Below, piece after piece: positions 52,508 to 62,043 of a stretch of 64,000 nucleotides of DNA. This DNA comes from Asparagopsis taxiformis (lineage: Eukaryota > Rhodophyta > Florideophyceae > Bonnemaisoniales > Bonnemaisoniaceae). Where the stretch lies: assembly GCA_030407315.1 (NCBI GenBank), contig JALQPE010000931.1, forward strand, positions 1 through 64,000, given 5' to 3'. The translations under genes and the position numbers were made by a program. Below the pieces are notes generated by a model, which saw only the letters and a list, made by a program, of their open reading frames with translations, did no database searches and was not told the origin of the DNA. Positions within the stretch are counted from its first letter, which is position 1; every line of letters begins with the position of its first letter.

Positions 52508-52819
52508 TTAATGTCTGCGATTCACTTTCACGAACGATACGTAGGCGTCAATTGAAATGTCGGAGCATGAGATTCTTGGGCACCAACTCATGATAAGTTG
52601 CATTTCTTGTTTTACGCGTAACTCGTAAATATTCTTCCATATTGTTTGCTCGTCAACGCATAGGTCATCTAGCAGCATGCCAGAGCTGCACAAGAAAATT
52701 TTGGCTTGTGACACGACCATGCTGAATAACACACATATCACAAGTACTATCCAAGTACTTGCTAGCACCGCTTTGGTGCAGAAATCATAATCCACGTGAC
52801 TAGTGATTCCTTTCGACAT
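52508..52819 (-). CDS. Possible small membrane/secreted protein
   Basis: 103 residues from the ATG at 52817-52819. A hydrophobic stretch STWIVLVICVLFSMVVSQ at about 21-38 resembles a signal anchor, followed by a Cys-containing soluble part. TATATA sequence near 52849-52856 lies about 35 bp upstream, as expected for a core promoter. No family is recognised and the ORF is short, so it may be chance. Confidence 0.3.
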   Translation of the reverse strand: MSKGITSHVDYDFCTKAVLASTWIVLVICVLFSMVVSQAKIFLCSSGMLLDDLCVDEQTIWKNIYELRVKQEMQLIMSWCPRISCSDISIDAYVSFVKVNRRH

Positions 52820-53553
52820 TGTTACAAATGCGGTATATCATCTCGACCACTATATAAGTTCCAACACAGCAATCAAATAGAAGTCTTATCACTAGATAGT
52901 TTTTTAGTCAATCCCTTTCCCTTCTCCTAACCATCTCTGAGCTTTACGATTCCCTACTTTAAGATGGCTTTACTGGACGAAAGAAGATATAACGGGTGAG
53001 GAGAAGCTGGAAAACTCATGGCATCATTGATGTTTCAAACGTGACAAACTCTTCTGATCGCTGTGGAACAGTTCAGTACGGTATATGATGTCGTCAAACC
53101 GCCCACAGAACTATGTTTCCTGGGAATACCTTTCATAAAGCGTATAGACGCACGCGGTTCAGAGAGAAATACATGACGCAATCCGATCAACACAAGTCAT
53201 GAACTCATATGACTGCACAAAATTTAAGTTGCGATCGAGCTCAGGTCAATAACTGAATGGTTCCTGATCTCATGCGCAATAAAACTGAAGAACAACCATG
53301 ACCATGATAGATTACTTAAATAACATTATCACACATTTATCGAAACCACTAACTGCGCCCTTCTACTCACGAAAAACCACGAGTTGCGAAACTCTGTCTC
53401 ATCATTACGTCAATACAATGTTTCAATCTCTGCTATAACAAACTGCTTAATGATGCTTATTGGAGACCTTGTTTGCTATGTTCCGATGTCTCTCATCACA
53501 CAGCGCAACTAATACATTCAAGTTGAACAAGTGCTGTGGCATGGAGACCCGGG
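52820..53553. other. AT-rich intergenic stretch
   Basis: About 730 bp, no supported gene. A TATA-like CTATATAAG at 52850-52858 could serve either the small ORF at 52508 or nothing; the rest has only short frames. Confidence 0.4.
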
Positions 53554-54417
53554 TCATTTGTCGTCGACAGAGTCCACCTTGAGCGAGGATTTTGTGTCGC
53601 GAATCAACTGCAAGGATGCGGCTACAGACTCACGCAATCCACATAGATTATAGTTGTGCCCCGAAACTTGCAGACCGACGGTATCCATATTCAAAATCAG
53701 CGCTTGCTTATCCGTTTCGGACAAGTCACGCATCTTCATATTACGCTCATCGAGATACATCAAAGGCATCGGGCTTGCATAGGAATAAATTGCAGCGCGA
53801 CCATTTGCAGAAATGCCCAATCGACAAGGAGCGTACTTGTTCGGAGTAACAGGGTCCTCACCCTCAAACGCCACAATGCAATCCAGGTCGCCTATGAGAC
53901 GGGACGGTCTGGAAGTCGGGGAACCCTTGGAGACGGTGGAGGCCAATGTTGAAGAGATAGGGGAGCGCAATCTAGGACTTCGAGGAGACACTGGATTGAA
54001 TGTAGGCATTGGACGTGAGCGACCGGCATCTTCCAGTTTTTTCGCGTAGAACTCGAGTTGTTCGACTTCGAAGATGATGTTTGCAGAATCGCGTTTAGCG
54101 TTAAATAACTCGCCTTCGAGACGTCGGACCTGTGCTAGTTCGCTTTGAACGTCGTCTTCGAAATGATCGATTTCGTATGCGGATTGTAGTTCACTGTTTG
54201 CACGCGAGCGACGCTGTACTTCATCACGGGTTAGTTGAGCAGCATATGTCAATGAACGCATTTCCTCCTGAGCTGCCGCTTCGTCAATCTTGATATCGTG
54301 CAATGCTGTGCGCAATTTGGAAATTTCTGCCTTTAGCAGAGGGATGCGTAGGTCTAAGCCATCGGTAGTTGCTTCTGAGTTGGATGGAGGGTCCTGCACT
54401 GTCTCTTTGGTTGACAT
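53554..54417 (-). CDS. Unknown coiled-coil protein
   Basis: 287 residues from the ATG at 54415-54417. Residues about 22-140 are a long predicted coiled coil (RIPLLKAEISKLRTALHDIK, ELAQVRRLEGELFNAKRDSA), then a Pro/Ser/Arg-rich linker (FNPVSPRSPRLRSPIS), then a C-terminal globular-looking segment with DLDCIVAFEGEDPVTPNKYA and YLDERNMKMRDLSETDKQAL. I do not recognise it. The segment resembles a cargo or scaffold protein with SPR motifs that could be phosphorylated by proline-directed kinases. It could also be a myosin-tail-like or cytoskeletal linker; nothing in the sequence decides. Confidence 0.7.
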   Translation of the reverse strand: MSTKETVQDPPSNSEATTDGLDLRIPLLKAEISKLRTALHDIKIDEAAAQEEMRSLTYAAQLTRDEVQRRSRANSELQSAYEIDHFEDDVQSELAQVRRLEGELFNAKRDSANIIFEVEQLEFYAKKLEDAGRSRPMPTFNPVSPRSPRLRSPISSTLASTVSKGSPTSRPSRLIGDLDCIVAFEGEDPVTPNKYAPCRLGISANGRAAIYSYASPMPLMYLDERNMKMRDLSETDKQALILNMDTVGLQVSGHNYNLCGLRESVAASLQLIRDTKSSLKVDSVDDK

Positions 54418-55403
54418 TATTCGGGATTGGGTTTGTGAATCTCAGGGCGCCTCCACCAAGCCAGCACTTAGGTGGATCCAGCGATAGCTTTGCCTTTCAT
54501 ATGAGTCATGTGCGCAGATACAGTATATGGATAGCTATCTACAAAAGTTGAAATGTTTTTATTGGATTGTCAATAGGGGAGAATTGCGGCTGCTTACAAT
54601 ATTTCGTTTCTATAGACGCAGTGGAATACAAACGCGGCTACTCTGCTCAAACGCTGGTTGTTCTATTCGTGATCTATGGACTCGCGCTGGCCAGGAAAGG
54701 GAGCCCTACATGCTGGACGGACTAACATGTTCAGGGGGCACTGGAAAAAAGGAACGGTCTTCAACTATCGACCATATTGGCGCTGAAACTATGCGCCTTC
54801 TAGAAAGGTTGAACAATACGAATCTGGAAATAAACAAGTACCTGAGACGAGACCGGCGTCCGAAAAACAAACATCGCATCCACGTCTCATCCTACTGGGT
54901 ATCAAAGCTCTCACCTTGCCAAAACCGCCAATCTGAGCTTGGCAGTGACAATACCCAGGCGAACAAGTTGTGGATGCAGACATTGTAACGATGCACAGGG
55001 TCACAGTCCCGAAACCTTCTAAAATAAGAGACACGTTTGTACTCGATCGCGTCAGAAGCACAGCTGCGACCAACACCGAGCTCAACACTGCAATCAACTC
55101 TAGAAATACCCCAACGATTCAATAGAGGAAAGCGGAGCAAGATGCGGCGATAGCTTGACAACTGAGCGATGCGTACACATCTACGAAGTGAGGTAAAACA
55201 CCCAGCGGCAACGACATGGCGTAGCCAGTGCACACATCAGCCATTTGATGAAACCAAAGTAATGAAGAAAATACCATCTTCTTCGTAATTTAATACGGCA
55301 ACCAATGCGGTCCATAGAGAGGAATGCTGCCAACCCACAGATCTTACAAGGGACCAGACCTGACGCACAGTTGTAGACAGACACTAGTTACACATGCAGC
55401 AGA
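54418..55403. other. Intergenic stretch, no supported gene
   Basis: About 990 bp. One plus frame of 153 codons (54527-54988) and a minus frame of 113 (54892-55233) are open and overlap each other, but neither has a motif or consistent composition. Confidence 0.4.
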
Positions 55404-56321
55404 CTAGTCTTCGTACATGGGACGGTCTTGGGAGGGCGGCGCACCAGCAATTCGTCCATATTGTCGTCGATTGCGTCTGCGAGGAGCACGTCGACCGTGC
55501 GCCGCTGAATTGTTCTGATTAGCCAAAGGTGATTGATCGCGCTGCGCAAAGTCGGGCGATTGTTGCGGCGTTCCATCGTCATACTGATTGTTTTCAATAG
55601 CCTGTTGCTTCTTCTGCGGTGCGCGACGCTGTTTATTCGCTTGGATGGGCGCCGAGTCGGTAGCAAGTGTAATTTGCAGCGGCTGATTATCCAGAGGCAC
55701 CAAATTGTAACGTTTGATAGCTTCAAGCGCGTGTTGCATATTTTCAAACACGACTTCAGCCTCGCATGCCGATTCGCCGTCATTAAACTTGAAAAGATGC
55801 GCCCTCTTGAGCGGGCCGACTGTCTCGAACAGCTCAGCAATGTCGGTTTCGGTAACACCGGGGTGCAGATTGGAGACGGCGACCTTGACACCCTTGGGTG
55901 CGCGCGGCTTAGTCGCAATGGCGTTGAGAGCCAGTCGGTTGGAAATACTGTTGTTGTGATTGGCGGGCTTATTCTGATCGAGTGACAACTTCTTGGCGGG
56001 TCTGACGTTTCCTTCGCGGTCTACATCGACGGCCACGGGGTTGGGCTTGCGTCTGGTGCGACGCTTTTTCTGAATTGCACCTCGGCGGCGGTTGAGATTG
56101 GATTTGTTATCGGGCGAGTTGCGCGCTTCAGTACTGGGCGCATTAGAAGAGGATGGGGCAGATGGGGCGGATTGCGGGGCGGCATTTGGGGTTTTGTTGT
56201 TACCATTGGCGGGCGCTGATTTCTTGGCGGCCTTGGCGTCCTTGTTACGGGCGTTGCGCTTGGCGGTGCGAGCTTTACGAGCCTCTTTGACAATGTCATC
56301 AAGCGGACGATCGATGTTCAT
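55404..56321 (-). CDS. ALY/REF-type mRNA export adaptor with RRM
   Basis: 305 residues from the ATG at 56319-56321. It opens with MNIDRPLDDIVKEARK, the N-terminal UAP56-binding motif of ALY/REF (known form SLDDIIK). A Lys/Ala/Asn-rich basic region and an RGG-free basic patch (RRRGAIQKKRRTRRK) follow, then a single RRM (about 145-222) with VKVAVSNLHPGVTETDIAEL and KRAHLFKFNDGESACEAEVV. The C-terminus is basic and Gln/Asn-rich (HGRRAPRRRNRRQYGR). ALY/REF bridges mRNA and the export receptor NXF1/TAP in the TREX complex in the nucleus and is loaded by UAP56, also in this window. A second, unrelated-looking RRM gene is head-to-head at 56739. Confidence 0.85.
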   Translation of the reverse strand: MNIDRPLDDIVKEARKARTAKRNARNKDAKAAKKSAPANGNNKTPNAAPQSAPSAPSSSNAPSTEARNSPDNKSNLNRRRGAIQKKRRTRRKPNPVAVDVDREGNVRPAKKLSLDQNKPANHNNSISNRLALNAIATKPRAPKGVKVAVSNLHPGVTETDIAELFETVGPLKRAHLFKFNDGESACEAEVVFENMQHALEAIKRYNLVPLDNQPLQITLATDSAPIQANKQRRAPQKKQQAIENNQYDDGTPQQSPDFAQRDQSPLANQNNSAAHGRRAPRRRNRRQYGRIAGAPPSQDRPMYED

Positions 56322-56738
56322 GCTGAGGGATGAGGTGGAAGGTGGACAAGGAAGGGGAGAATTGATTTGACAAAGATATGTGGTGGTGCGATACGAATGA
56401 TTTGCTTTAATAGAGAGCGGGAAATAGATAAAGTGATTTCCAAGCAGCGCAAGTGAAGCTTGAACATTCAATTCGAAACATTGCGCGTGGCGTGGCGTTG
56501 GCGGCACAATTCCATGGCAAACTTAATTCGTCCAGTACATTTTCAATTACACAAATTACAAAGCGCTGGCCACGACATATTGGCCAAAAAATCCATCACA
56601 CGTGTGACGATGACTTTCACTATACTGTTGCTTGCCTCGTTCCCACCAGCCGCTCGCTTTTGCCCGAGCGTTGCGCCAAGCCAACGCCCTCAACTTCTCT
56701 GCGCTCCACCCGGCGCACGCTAAAGCCCGACGTTCGCA
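56322..56738. promoter_or_regulatory. Bidirectional region between two RRM genes
   Basis: 417 bp between the head-to-head ATGs of the ALY-type gene and the acidic RRM gene. No TATA box is obvious. In-frame GTG-initiated extension of the left gene runs through it but is not used. Confidence 0.4.
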
Positions 56739-57668
56739 ATGAACGACCATGCAGAAGCGATGCTCGCCGAACACCCAGAACCAGAACTGTCCCACGAGCA
56801 CAACGCGCAGGGCGGTTCCCATTCGCACGCACCCTTCCGCCGTCGCCCCATAGTTGTGCGCGACCCAAAAACAGGCGCCACTCGTCTGGTCAATAGCGGT
56901 CCTCCGCAGCGCCGCGCTCCGCGTCGCACTCCGCCCCCCTCTCGCTACCGCTCCGGCTTCGAAGCGGAGCCATATGACCGTTCGCACGTGGACGACGACA
57001 ATTTGGCGCCCATCATGAAGGTCATTTCCGGTTATCGCGGTCGTAGGATTGTGGTGCGTGACCCCTCCCGTCGACCGCTTCCCCAGCACGTCGCCAACAC
57101 CACCCAGCTCTCCGCCCCGCTCGGCGTGCGCACCGGCGGCGTTAGGAAGGCCACTTATTACGATCGTCGCGCCCCGCGCTCCCCGCCCTATTCCTCCGAC
57201 GGCTACGAGGATCGGGGGCGGAGAGATGACCGGGATGATTATTATGATGATGATGAAGAGGAGGAGGAGGAGGATGATCAATTTTATGCACGCGACCGTG
57301 GAAGCGATTATGATCGAGCGCTCGATCGCGCTTCCAGCGCTCCTTATGACGCAAGGTATCAGGACAGACAGTATTACAGGATGGACGATGCGCAGCACGC
57401 AGTACCGGAGGAAGAGGATTTAACGGGCAAGGTCGTTTATGTGGACAATCTCAGTAGCAACGTCACTACCTCCGATTTGGCCGACATATTTGGAATGGTT
57501 GGTGCCGTCAAGGAGCTCAGACTGTTGTACGATCGACAGGGGAATCCCAATGGGTCTGCAGATATAGTCTTCCAGAGACGCGCCGATGCAGAGGAGGCGA
57601 TTAGGTCTCTGCACAACGTACCGCTCAACACACGTCCAATGAGGCTCACTATGGGTAACGGTCTTTAG
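56739..57668 (+). CDS. RRM protein with acidic and basic repeats, ALY-like
   Basis: 309 residues. The N-terminal half carries the segment RR-x-IVVRDP twice (RRRPIVVRDP near 34, GRRIVVRDP near 102), surrounded by Pro/Arg-rich sequence. A highly acidic stretch follows (DDEEEEEEDDQ, codons GAG/GAT), then a single RRM at about 229-307 with GKVVYVDNLSSNVTTSDLAD and ADIVFQRRADAEEAIRSLHN, matching the ALY/REF and THOC-type RRM. There is no N-terminal UAP56-binding motif that I can see, so it is a relative of ALY and not a sure member of TREX. The protein ends right after the RRM (LTMGNGL). The start is the ATG at 56739. Confidence 0.8.
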   Translation: MNDHAEAMLAEHPEPELSHEHNAQGGSHSHAPFRRRPIVVRDPKTGATRLVNSGPPQRRAPRRTPPPSRYRSGFEAEPYDRSHVDDDNLAPIMKVISGYRGRRIVVRDPSRRPLPQHVANTTQLSAPLGVRTGGVRKATYYDRRAPRSPPYSSDGYEDRGRRDDRDDYYDDDEEEEEEDDQFYARDRGSDYDRALDRASSAPYDARYQDRQYYRMDDAQHAVPEEEDLTGKVVYVDNLSSNVTTSDLADIFGMVGAVKELRLLYDRQGNPNGSADIVFQRRADAEEAIRSLHNVPLNTRPMRLTMGNGL

Positions 57669-58480
57669 ACTGTCATCAGCTCACATACTCCACCGTCTAT
57701 TTACGCAAATTGTTGGTGTGGTATGTTGCTCTGGTCCAAACGATGCAGCTCAGCTTGAGTCCTTTCGAAAAGAAGCCATGCATGAATAGGTCCTACACCA
57801 ATCGAACAGCTGCACAGGTCGACGTCTTGTGCATTGCAAAACTGAACAGTATCTACATTGAGCGGCTGCCCAACAATATAATAAAGCATGACCTTTGAGT
57901 ATAGTCTGTTTCATCTGTAGATACTGCATACATGGGGTTGAAGGGAAGCGCTGGTGAAATCGAAACATGTGACGAAAGTCAGCGCCTTCATGATTAGTAA
58001 AAGGAAATGATTCATCACCTGATCAGAGTCAAAAGGAGCCTAGGCAAAATCGCTGAGAAAGCATGGAGTAATGACAATACGTGGCTAGTCTACGAGCGTA
58101 GCACAGTTTGGCTCTGGAACAGATAAGCAGCCATAACCACGCAACTCGGTGGAGTTTCGATGTGAAAACGAGTTTGGTAGAGACCTTGCTTCGAATAATT
58201 GTTAAATCCGGGTGGAGGCATCATTCGCACTCAATACTTGATTGTGTAGACACTCACAGAGTACAAACTGCGTCTCTGAATGACACCTGTGCAGAATGGA
58301 CAAGTGTACACTTGGGTTGCGAAAGCAAAAAGACTGTCCAGCTTTCCAATTGAAATTGTAAATTGTTAATTTCCAGCTTGTGCACCGACGTTGTCCTCTA
58401 CAGCCCAAGCGTACCAAACTCAATTCGTCAAGTCCTCTAGCAAACCTTGCCGTCTCTCCCGATACCCCTAGAACGCCACG
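57669..58480. other. Intergenic stretch before eIF3g
   Basis: About 810 bp with short overlapping frames and no motif. The last 100 bp before 58481 are the eIF3g leader. Confidence 0.4.
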
Positions 58481-59410
58481 ATGTCAACAGCGGATTTACT
58501 TGGCGGTAATGCCGGTGGCGATTGGGCTGATGATATCGACTATCCCCTGACAGGCGGTATCCCGCCGCAAGAAGTGGTACAAAACAACGACGGCACCAAA
58601 ACAGTGGTCGACTATAGCATGAGCGAGGATGGCTACCTGCAAAAGACCACTTCCGTCATCAAAGTGGAGAAAGTAACGAGGGCTGTATCTAAATCTGTCG
58701 CTGCCAGAAAGAATTGGGCCAAATTCGGAGACTGCACCAACAAGGGACCCGGTTTGGAGAAAGGTATCTCCACCGTGTCCATCGACGAAATCCACATAGA
58801 GTGGATCAGCAACGAGGACGCAAGCGAAGAGGAAGAGGAGGAAGCAAACTATGCAGAAATGGCTGCTCGCGACATCCAATCCCGTCTCAAATTGGAGCGC
58901 TTCAAACGCCGACAAGAGGAACGACGACTTGGCGTGGCCAATTGGGCGCAGATGATGTCCATGGAAGCAGCTGCCAAAAACCCGACCCAAGCTCCAGCAC
59001 CCGGTCTTCGCACTGGGGAGGGTGGTGCGGGCCCGATCAGTAGCAAATATGTGCCGCCTTCCAAGCGTGGCGGTGCCGGTGCGTCCACATCGGCGGGTGA
59101 GAGTATGTACTCGCGCGACGATTCAGCCACGGTTCGTATCAGCAATGTGAGTCGCAGCACTGAAGAGGCCGATCTGGAAGATTTGTGCAAAAACTTTGGA
59201 CCGATTCGTCGCATCTTTCTCAGTAGAGATCGTGACACGGGCGAAAGTAAGGGCTTTGCATTTGTTGCTTTTGTCAACGTTTCCGACGCTGCGAGATGTA
59301 TTGAAAAGCTTGATGGACATGGATATGATCATCTGATCCTTTCTGTGGAGTGGTCAAAGCCGAAGGAACCGAGAGATAATGATGCGGCGCGGCTGACGTT
59401 TGGTCGCTAG
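58481..59410 (+). CDS. Translation initiation factor eIF3 subunit G, zinc knuckle missing
   Basis: 309 residues. The family N-terminus is clear: DYPLTGGIPPQEVVQNNDGT, YSMSEDGYLQKTTSVIKVEK, then VAARKNWAKFGDCTNKGPGL. The C-terminal RRM (about 217-297) has VRISNVSRSTEEADLEDLCK, then SRDRDTGESKGFAFVAFVNV and GYDHLILSVEWSKPKEP, the eIF3g signature, preceded by SKYVPPSKRGG. eIF3g sits at the 40S mRNA entry channel and helps scanning. The middle, where human and plant eIF3g have a C-x2-C-x4-H-x4-C knuckle, holds an acidic run (NEDASEEEEEEANYAEMAAR) and a helical stretch with one or no cysteine. The start is the ATG at 58481. Confidence 0.92.
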   Translation: MSTADLLGGNAGGDWADDIDYPLTGGIPPQEVVQNNDGTKTVVDYSMSEDGYLQKTTSVIKVEKVTRAVSKSVAARKNWAKFGDCTNKGPGLEKGISTVSIDEIHIEWISNEDASEEEEEEANYAEMAARDIQSRLKLERFKRRQEERRLGVANWAQMMSMEAAAKNPTQAPAPGLRTGEGGAGPISSKYVPPSKRGGAGASTSAGESMYSRDDSATVRISNVSRSTEEADLEDLCKNFGPIRRIFLSRDRDTGESKGFAFVAFVNVSDAARCIEKLDGHGYDHLILSVEWSKPKEPRDNDAARLTFGR

Positions 59411-59562
59411 GTTGTAGTGCGTTTGATAGAATCATGAACTTTTGTGTAGATAAACTCAACGACGTACAACGATGCTGCCATAATGGTAATTTGAACACTT
59501 TACAACAACTATATGAGCACGCTATACCAAAAATGTATCGATCGCAGCGAAGTAGCTCAATG

Positions 59563-59928
59563 TTACTTTTCAGCGGCTTGTGCTGCACCTTCGTTAGGTG
59601 CGGCTCCAACATGAGATGAATTTGCCTTGACATCCACACGGCATTGTGTGAATGCGGTTTCCTGACTTCGGCATCGCTCAAACATGTACTCTTCAGAAAT
59701 GCGATTGTCCAGACAATTTGCGTACTCCTCGAACGTCTTTTCACAACTCGCCATTGCAGATTTCAATACGCCCAAAGCACAGGCCTGGACGGCTTCGCCC
59801 TTGTCCAGACAGGCGGATGGATTTTCATCTTTGGCCTTGCATGCAAGAAACGCAATGTTTTCATCGTTACAAACAGCGCCGATTTCTTTGGCGGCTGCAT
59901 ACAAAACTGACGATGTTGGAGAAGTCAT
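59563..59928 (-). CDS. Complex I subunit NDUFA8 (twin CHCH)
   Basis: 121 residues. Four C-x9-C pairs are visible: CNDENIAFLAC (20-30), CLDKGEAVQAC (40-50), CEKTFEEYANC and CRSQETAFTQC. This double-CHCH pattern with the N-terminal TSSVLYAAAKEIGA matches NDUFA8 (PGIV), an accessory subunit of respiratory complex I on the intermembrane-space side. It has no presequence, as expected for Mia40-imported proteins, which fold by disulfide formation. The end is Ala/Asn-rich and shorter than in animals. The start is the ATG at 59926-59928. It diverges from CtpA with 432 bp between ATGs. Confidence 0.88.
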   Translation of the reverse strand: MTSPTSSVLYAAAKEIGAVCNDENIAFLACKAKDENPSACLDKGEAVQACALGVLKSAMASCEKTFEEYANCLDNRISEEYMFERCRSQETAFTQCRVDVKANSSHVGAAPNEGAAQAAEK

Positions 59929-60360
59929 CTGTGTGATACGCGTTCAACTAGAAATGTTGGCAGCAATTGCAGAAAGAAGCAGGACGAAACAGATTCTCGA
60001 CGCGACCTGCGATTGCACGATCCCACACTATGATGATGGCTTTGCCTGCCATGTGTAAGCGTTGGCATTATTCGAAGCGATGTAATTAAAAATGTGGTAT
60101 TGTAATTCCCTTGCGCACAGAAAGCAGGCGCGTCGTGAGCTCGAGAGCAGCAGATACAAGGAGATGAAAAAATTGGGTAGTTGAATATGACAACTCGGCT
60201 TGTACAGCACGTTTCTGATTCTGTTCATTCCGCATCCATACCTCGTCGAGCGTACAACATCAGTGGCAAAACCCTTCACCGTTTGGACCATTCCAAGTAC
60301 CACGCGTGAGCGACAAATTCCATACCATCGGTAGACGTTGTTGGCAATGCAAAGCATGCA
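59929..60360. promoter_or_regulatory. Divergent region, NDUFA8 / CtpA
   Basis: 432 bp between two head-to-head ATGs. No TATA box or gene is visible. Confidence 0.4.
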
Positions 60361-61860
60361 ATGAGATCTGCCGCTCTGCCGGCATTCATCACGCCAACCG
60401 CATCGGCCTCCCCTCTCTCCAACCTAACACAAGCCCTCACTGTATCCTTGGCCGTTGTCACTTCACTCGTATCGCCGACGCCACCTGCGGAGCCACCCGC
60501 ACCCATAGCCGCCGCCCATCAATCCGTGGTCCAGCGCGGCACGTCTCGACGCGTTGTTCCAGCCTTTTCAATTACCTCGCCGCGCCTCAGAAGAGATGTC
60601 AGAACGCCCGAACAGCGCGAAGCTGAACTTTCGCGTCGTAAACTAATCGATGAGGCGTGGTCCATCTTCCAGGAGCGCTTTGTCGACCAGGATACTATCG
60701 ACTGGCGTCGCCTCCGAAGGCGTCTGGAGGCGCGTCCGTGCGATTCCGAAGCCGATCAACAACGCACTCTAGAATGGCTCTTTTCGCATGCAGATGACCC
60801 GTTCACACGCTATCTGTCAGCTGAGCAGCTCGAAAGCATGAAGGATGATATTGACGGTGAAATGTGCGGAGTCGGAATCATTTTCAATGCAGAAACTCAG
60901 GGTTGGCGTCGCACAAAACGCGTCACTATAAAGGATGTTGTTCGAAATTCACCGGCTGCAGATGCTGGACTGCAACGAGGTGACCAAATCACAGCAATAG
61001 ATATGATGAATGTGTCACGCATGAGTGTTGACGAGGCGATGATGCGTTTGCTGGGTAAAGAGGGCAAGAAAGTACTTATTTCGTTCCGCAGATGTTTCGA
61101 CGGGCTGGAAGTGAACGTCCTACTGACCCGACGTCGTTTCGAAGTGCCCACAGTTTCAGTAGAGCGACTGCATGCACCCGAGGTTGGCGACATCACCTAT
61201 CTTCAAGTGCGCGAGTTTGCGGCGAAAACAGCGGCACAAACACGCGCAGCAGTGCGAGCACTTGGTCCGCAACGAAGCGCGCTGTTCTTGTTGGACATGC
61301 GCGGTAATTCCGGGGGGCTTGTCGACAAGGCGGTCGAAGTTGCAAAGGTGTTTCTGGAACGGGACAACATTGTGGTGCGATTTGTGGGACGCGACGGCGC
61401 CATGACGACAGAGCGATGCGGGTGGCATATGTGGTGGCGGACGCGTGTTCGCGTGACAGAGGAGCCGGTGGTGATTCTTGTCGACGGGGAAACAGCGAGC
61501 GCGGCGGAGCTTGTGGCTGCGGCGCTGCGTGATAATTGTCGAGCGGTCGTGATTGGCAACTGCACGTTTGGGAAGGGATCGGTTCAGGCGATTGTGCCGC
61601 TCTCGGACGGTGCGGGGGTCGCGGTCACGGTCGCGAGGTATCGCACGCCGAGGGATGAGGGAATTGTGATGGGGCGCGGGTTGCGGCCGGATTTGTTTCG
61701 AAATAATTTGGCGACAGACGGGGATGAAGTTGTGAAACAACTGTTTGGACGGGGCGGTGCGAGGAGGTATCGATGGATTGTTTCTAAACTCGGCAAATGC
61801 AGTTGTCCTAGTCGGGGGAAAGGAGCGGATGCGAGGACGGCCGGTAGCATCATAGGATAA
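60361..61860 (+). CDS. C-terminal processing peptidase CtpA (S41A), thylakoid lumen type
   Basis: 499 residues. The N-terminus is hydroxylated and Arg-rich, then a hydrophobic LTQALTVSLAVVTSLVSP and APIAAAHQ, as in a two-step plastid and thylakoid-lumen signal. The family start IDEAWSIFQERFVDQDTIDW is present, followed by a PDZ domain (GEMCGVGIIF, then RVTIKDVVRNSPAADAGLQR). The catalytic core has LDMRGNSGGLVD, VDGETASAAELVAAALRD with Ser380, and NCTFGKGSVQ with Lys405. The Ser-Lys spacing of 25 equals the known Ser372/Lys397 of the Scenedesmus D1 protease, from memory. It removes the C-terminal tail of photosystem II D1 so that the manganese cluster can assemble. The start is the ATG at 60361. 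Confidence 0.92.
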   Translation: MRSAALPAFITPTASASPLSNLTQALTVSLAVVTSLVSPTPPAEPPAPIAAAHQSVVQRGTSRRVVPAFSITSPRLRRDVRTPEQREAELSRRKLIDEAWSIFQERFVDQDTIDWRRLRRRLEARPCDSEADQQRTLEWLFSHADDPFTRYLSAEQLESMKDDIDGEMCGVGIIFNAETQGWRRTKRVTIKDVVRNSPAADAGLQRGDQITAIDMMNVSRMSVDEAMMRLLGKEGKKVLISFRRCFDGLEVNVLLTRRRFEVPTVSVERLHAPEVGDITYLQVREFAAKTAAQTRAAVRALGPQRSALFLLDMRGNSGGLVDKAVEVAKVFLERDNIVVRFVGRDGAMTTERCGWHMWWRTRVRVTEEPVVILVDGETASAAELVAAALRDNCRAVVIGNCTFGKGSVQAIVPLSDGAGVAVTVARYRTPRDEGIVMGRGLRPDLFRNNLATDGDEVVKQLFGRGGARRYRWIVSKLGKCSCPSRGKGADARTAGSIIG

Positions 61861-62043
61861 TTGTAGGGATTAAAATTTTACCACAAGGTCACATTGGCGA
61901 GACAGCGAAAATAGAGCCTCAAGCCGTCCTCGAGGGTGCACGAATGAGCGGTCGGTCGGTTGGGTGCGGGATCGGTCGCGACTACACAACACTAGCGAAC
62001 AAGGGGAGCAGCACTACACTACGTCGAACAAACAACTAGACAA

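Noticed and set aside
54527..54988. 153-codon plus frame, possible gene
   Set aside because: No motif, overlaps another open frame on the opposite strand, and no recognisable promoter or similarity; length alone is not enough.
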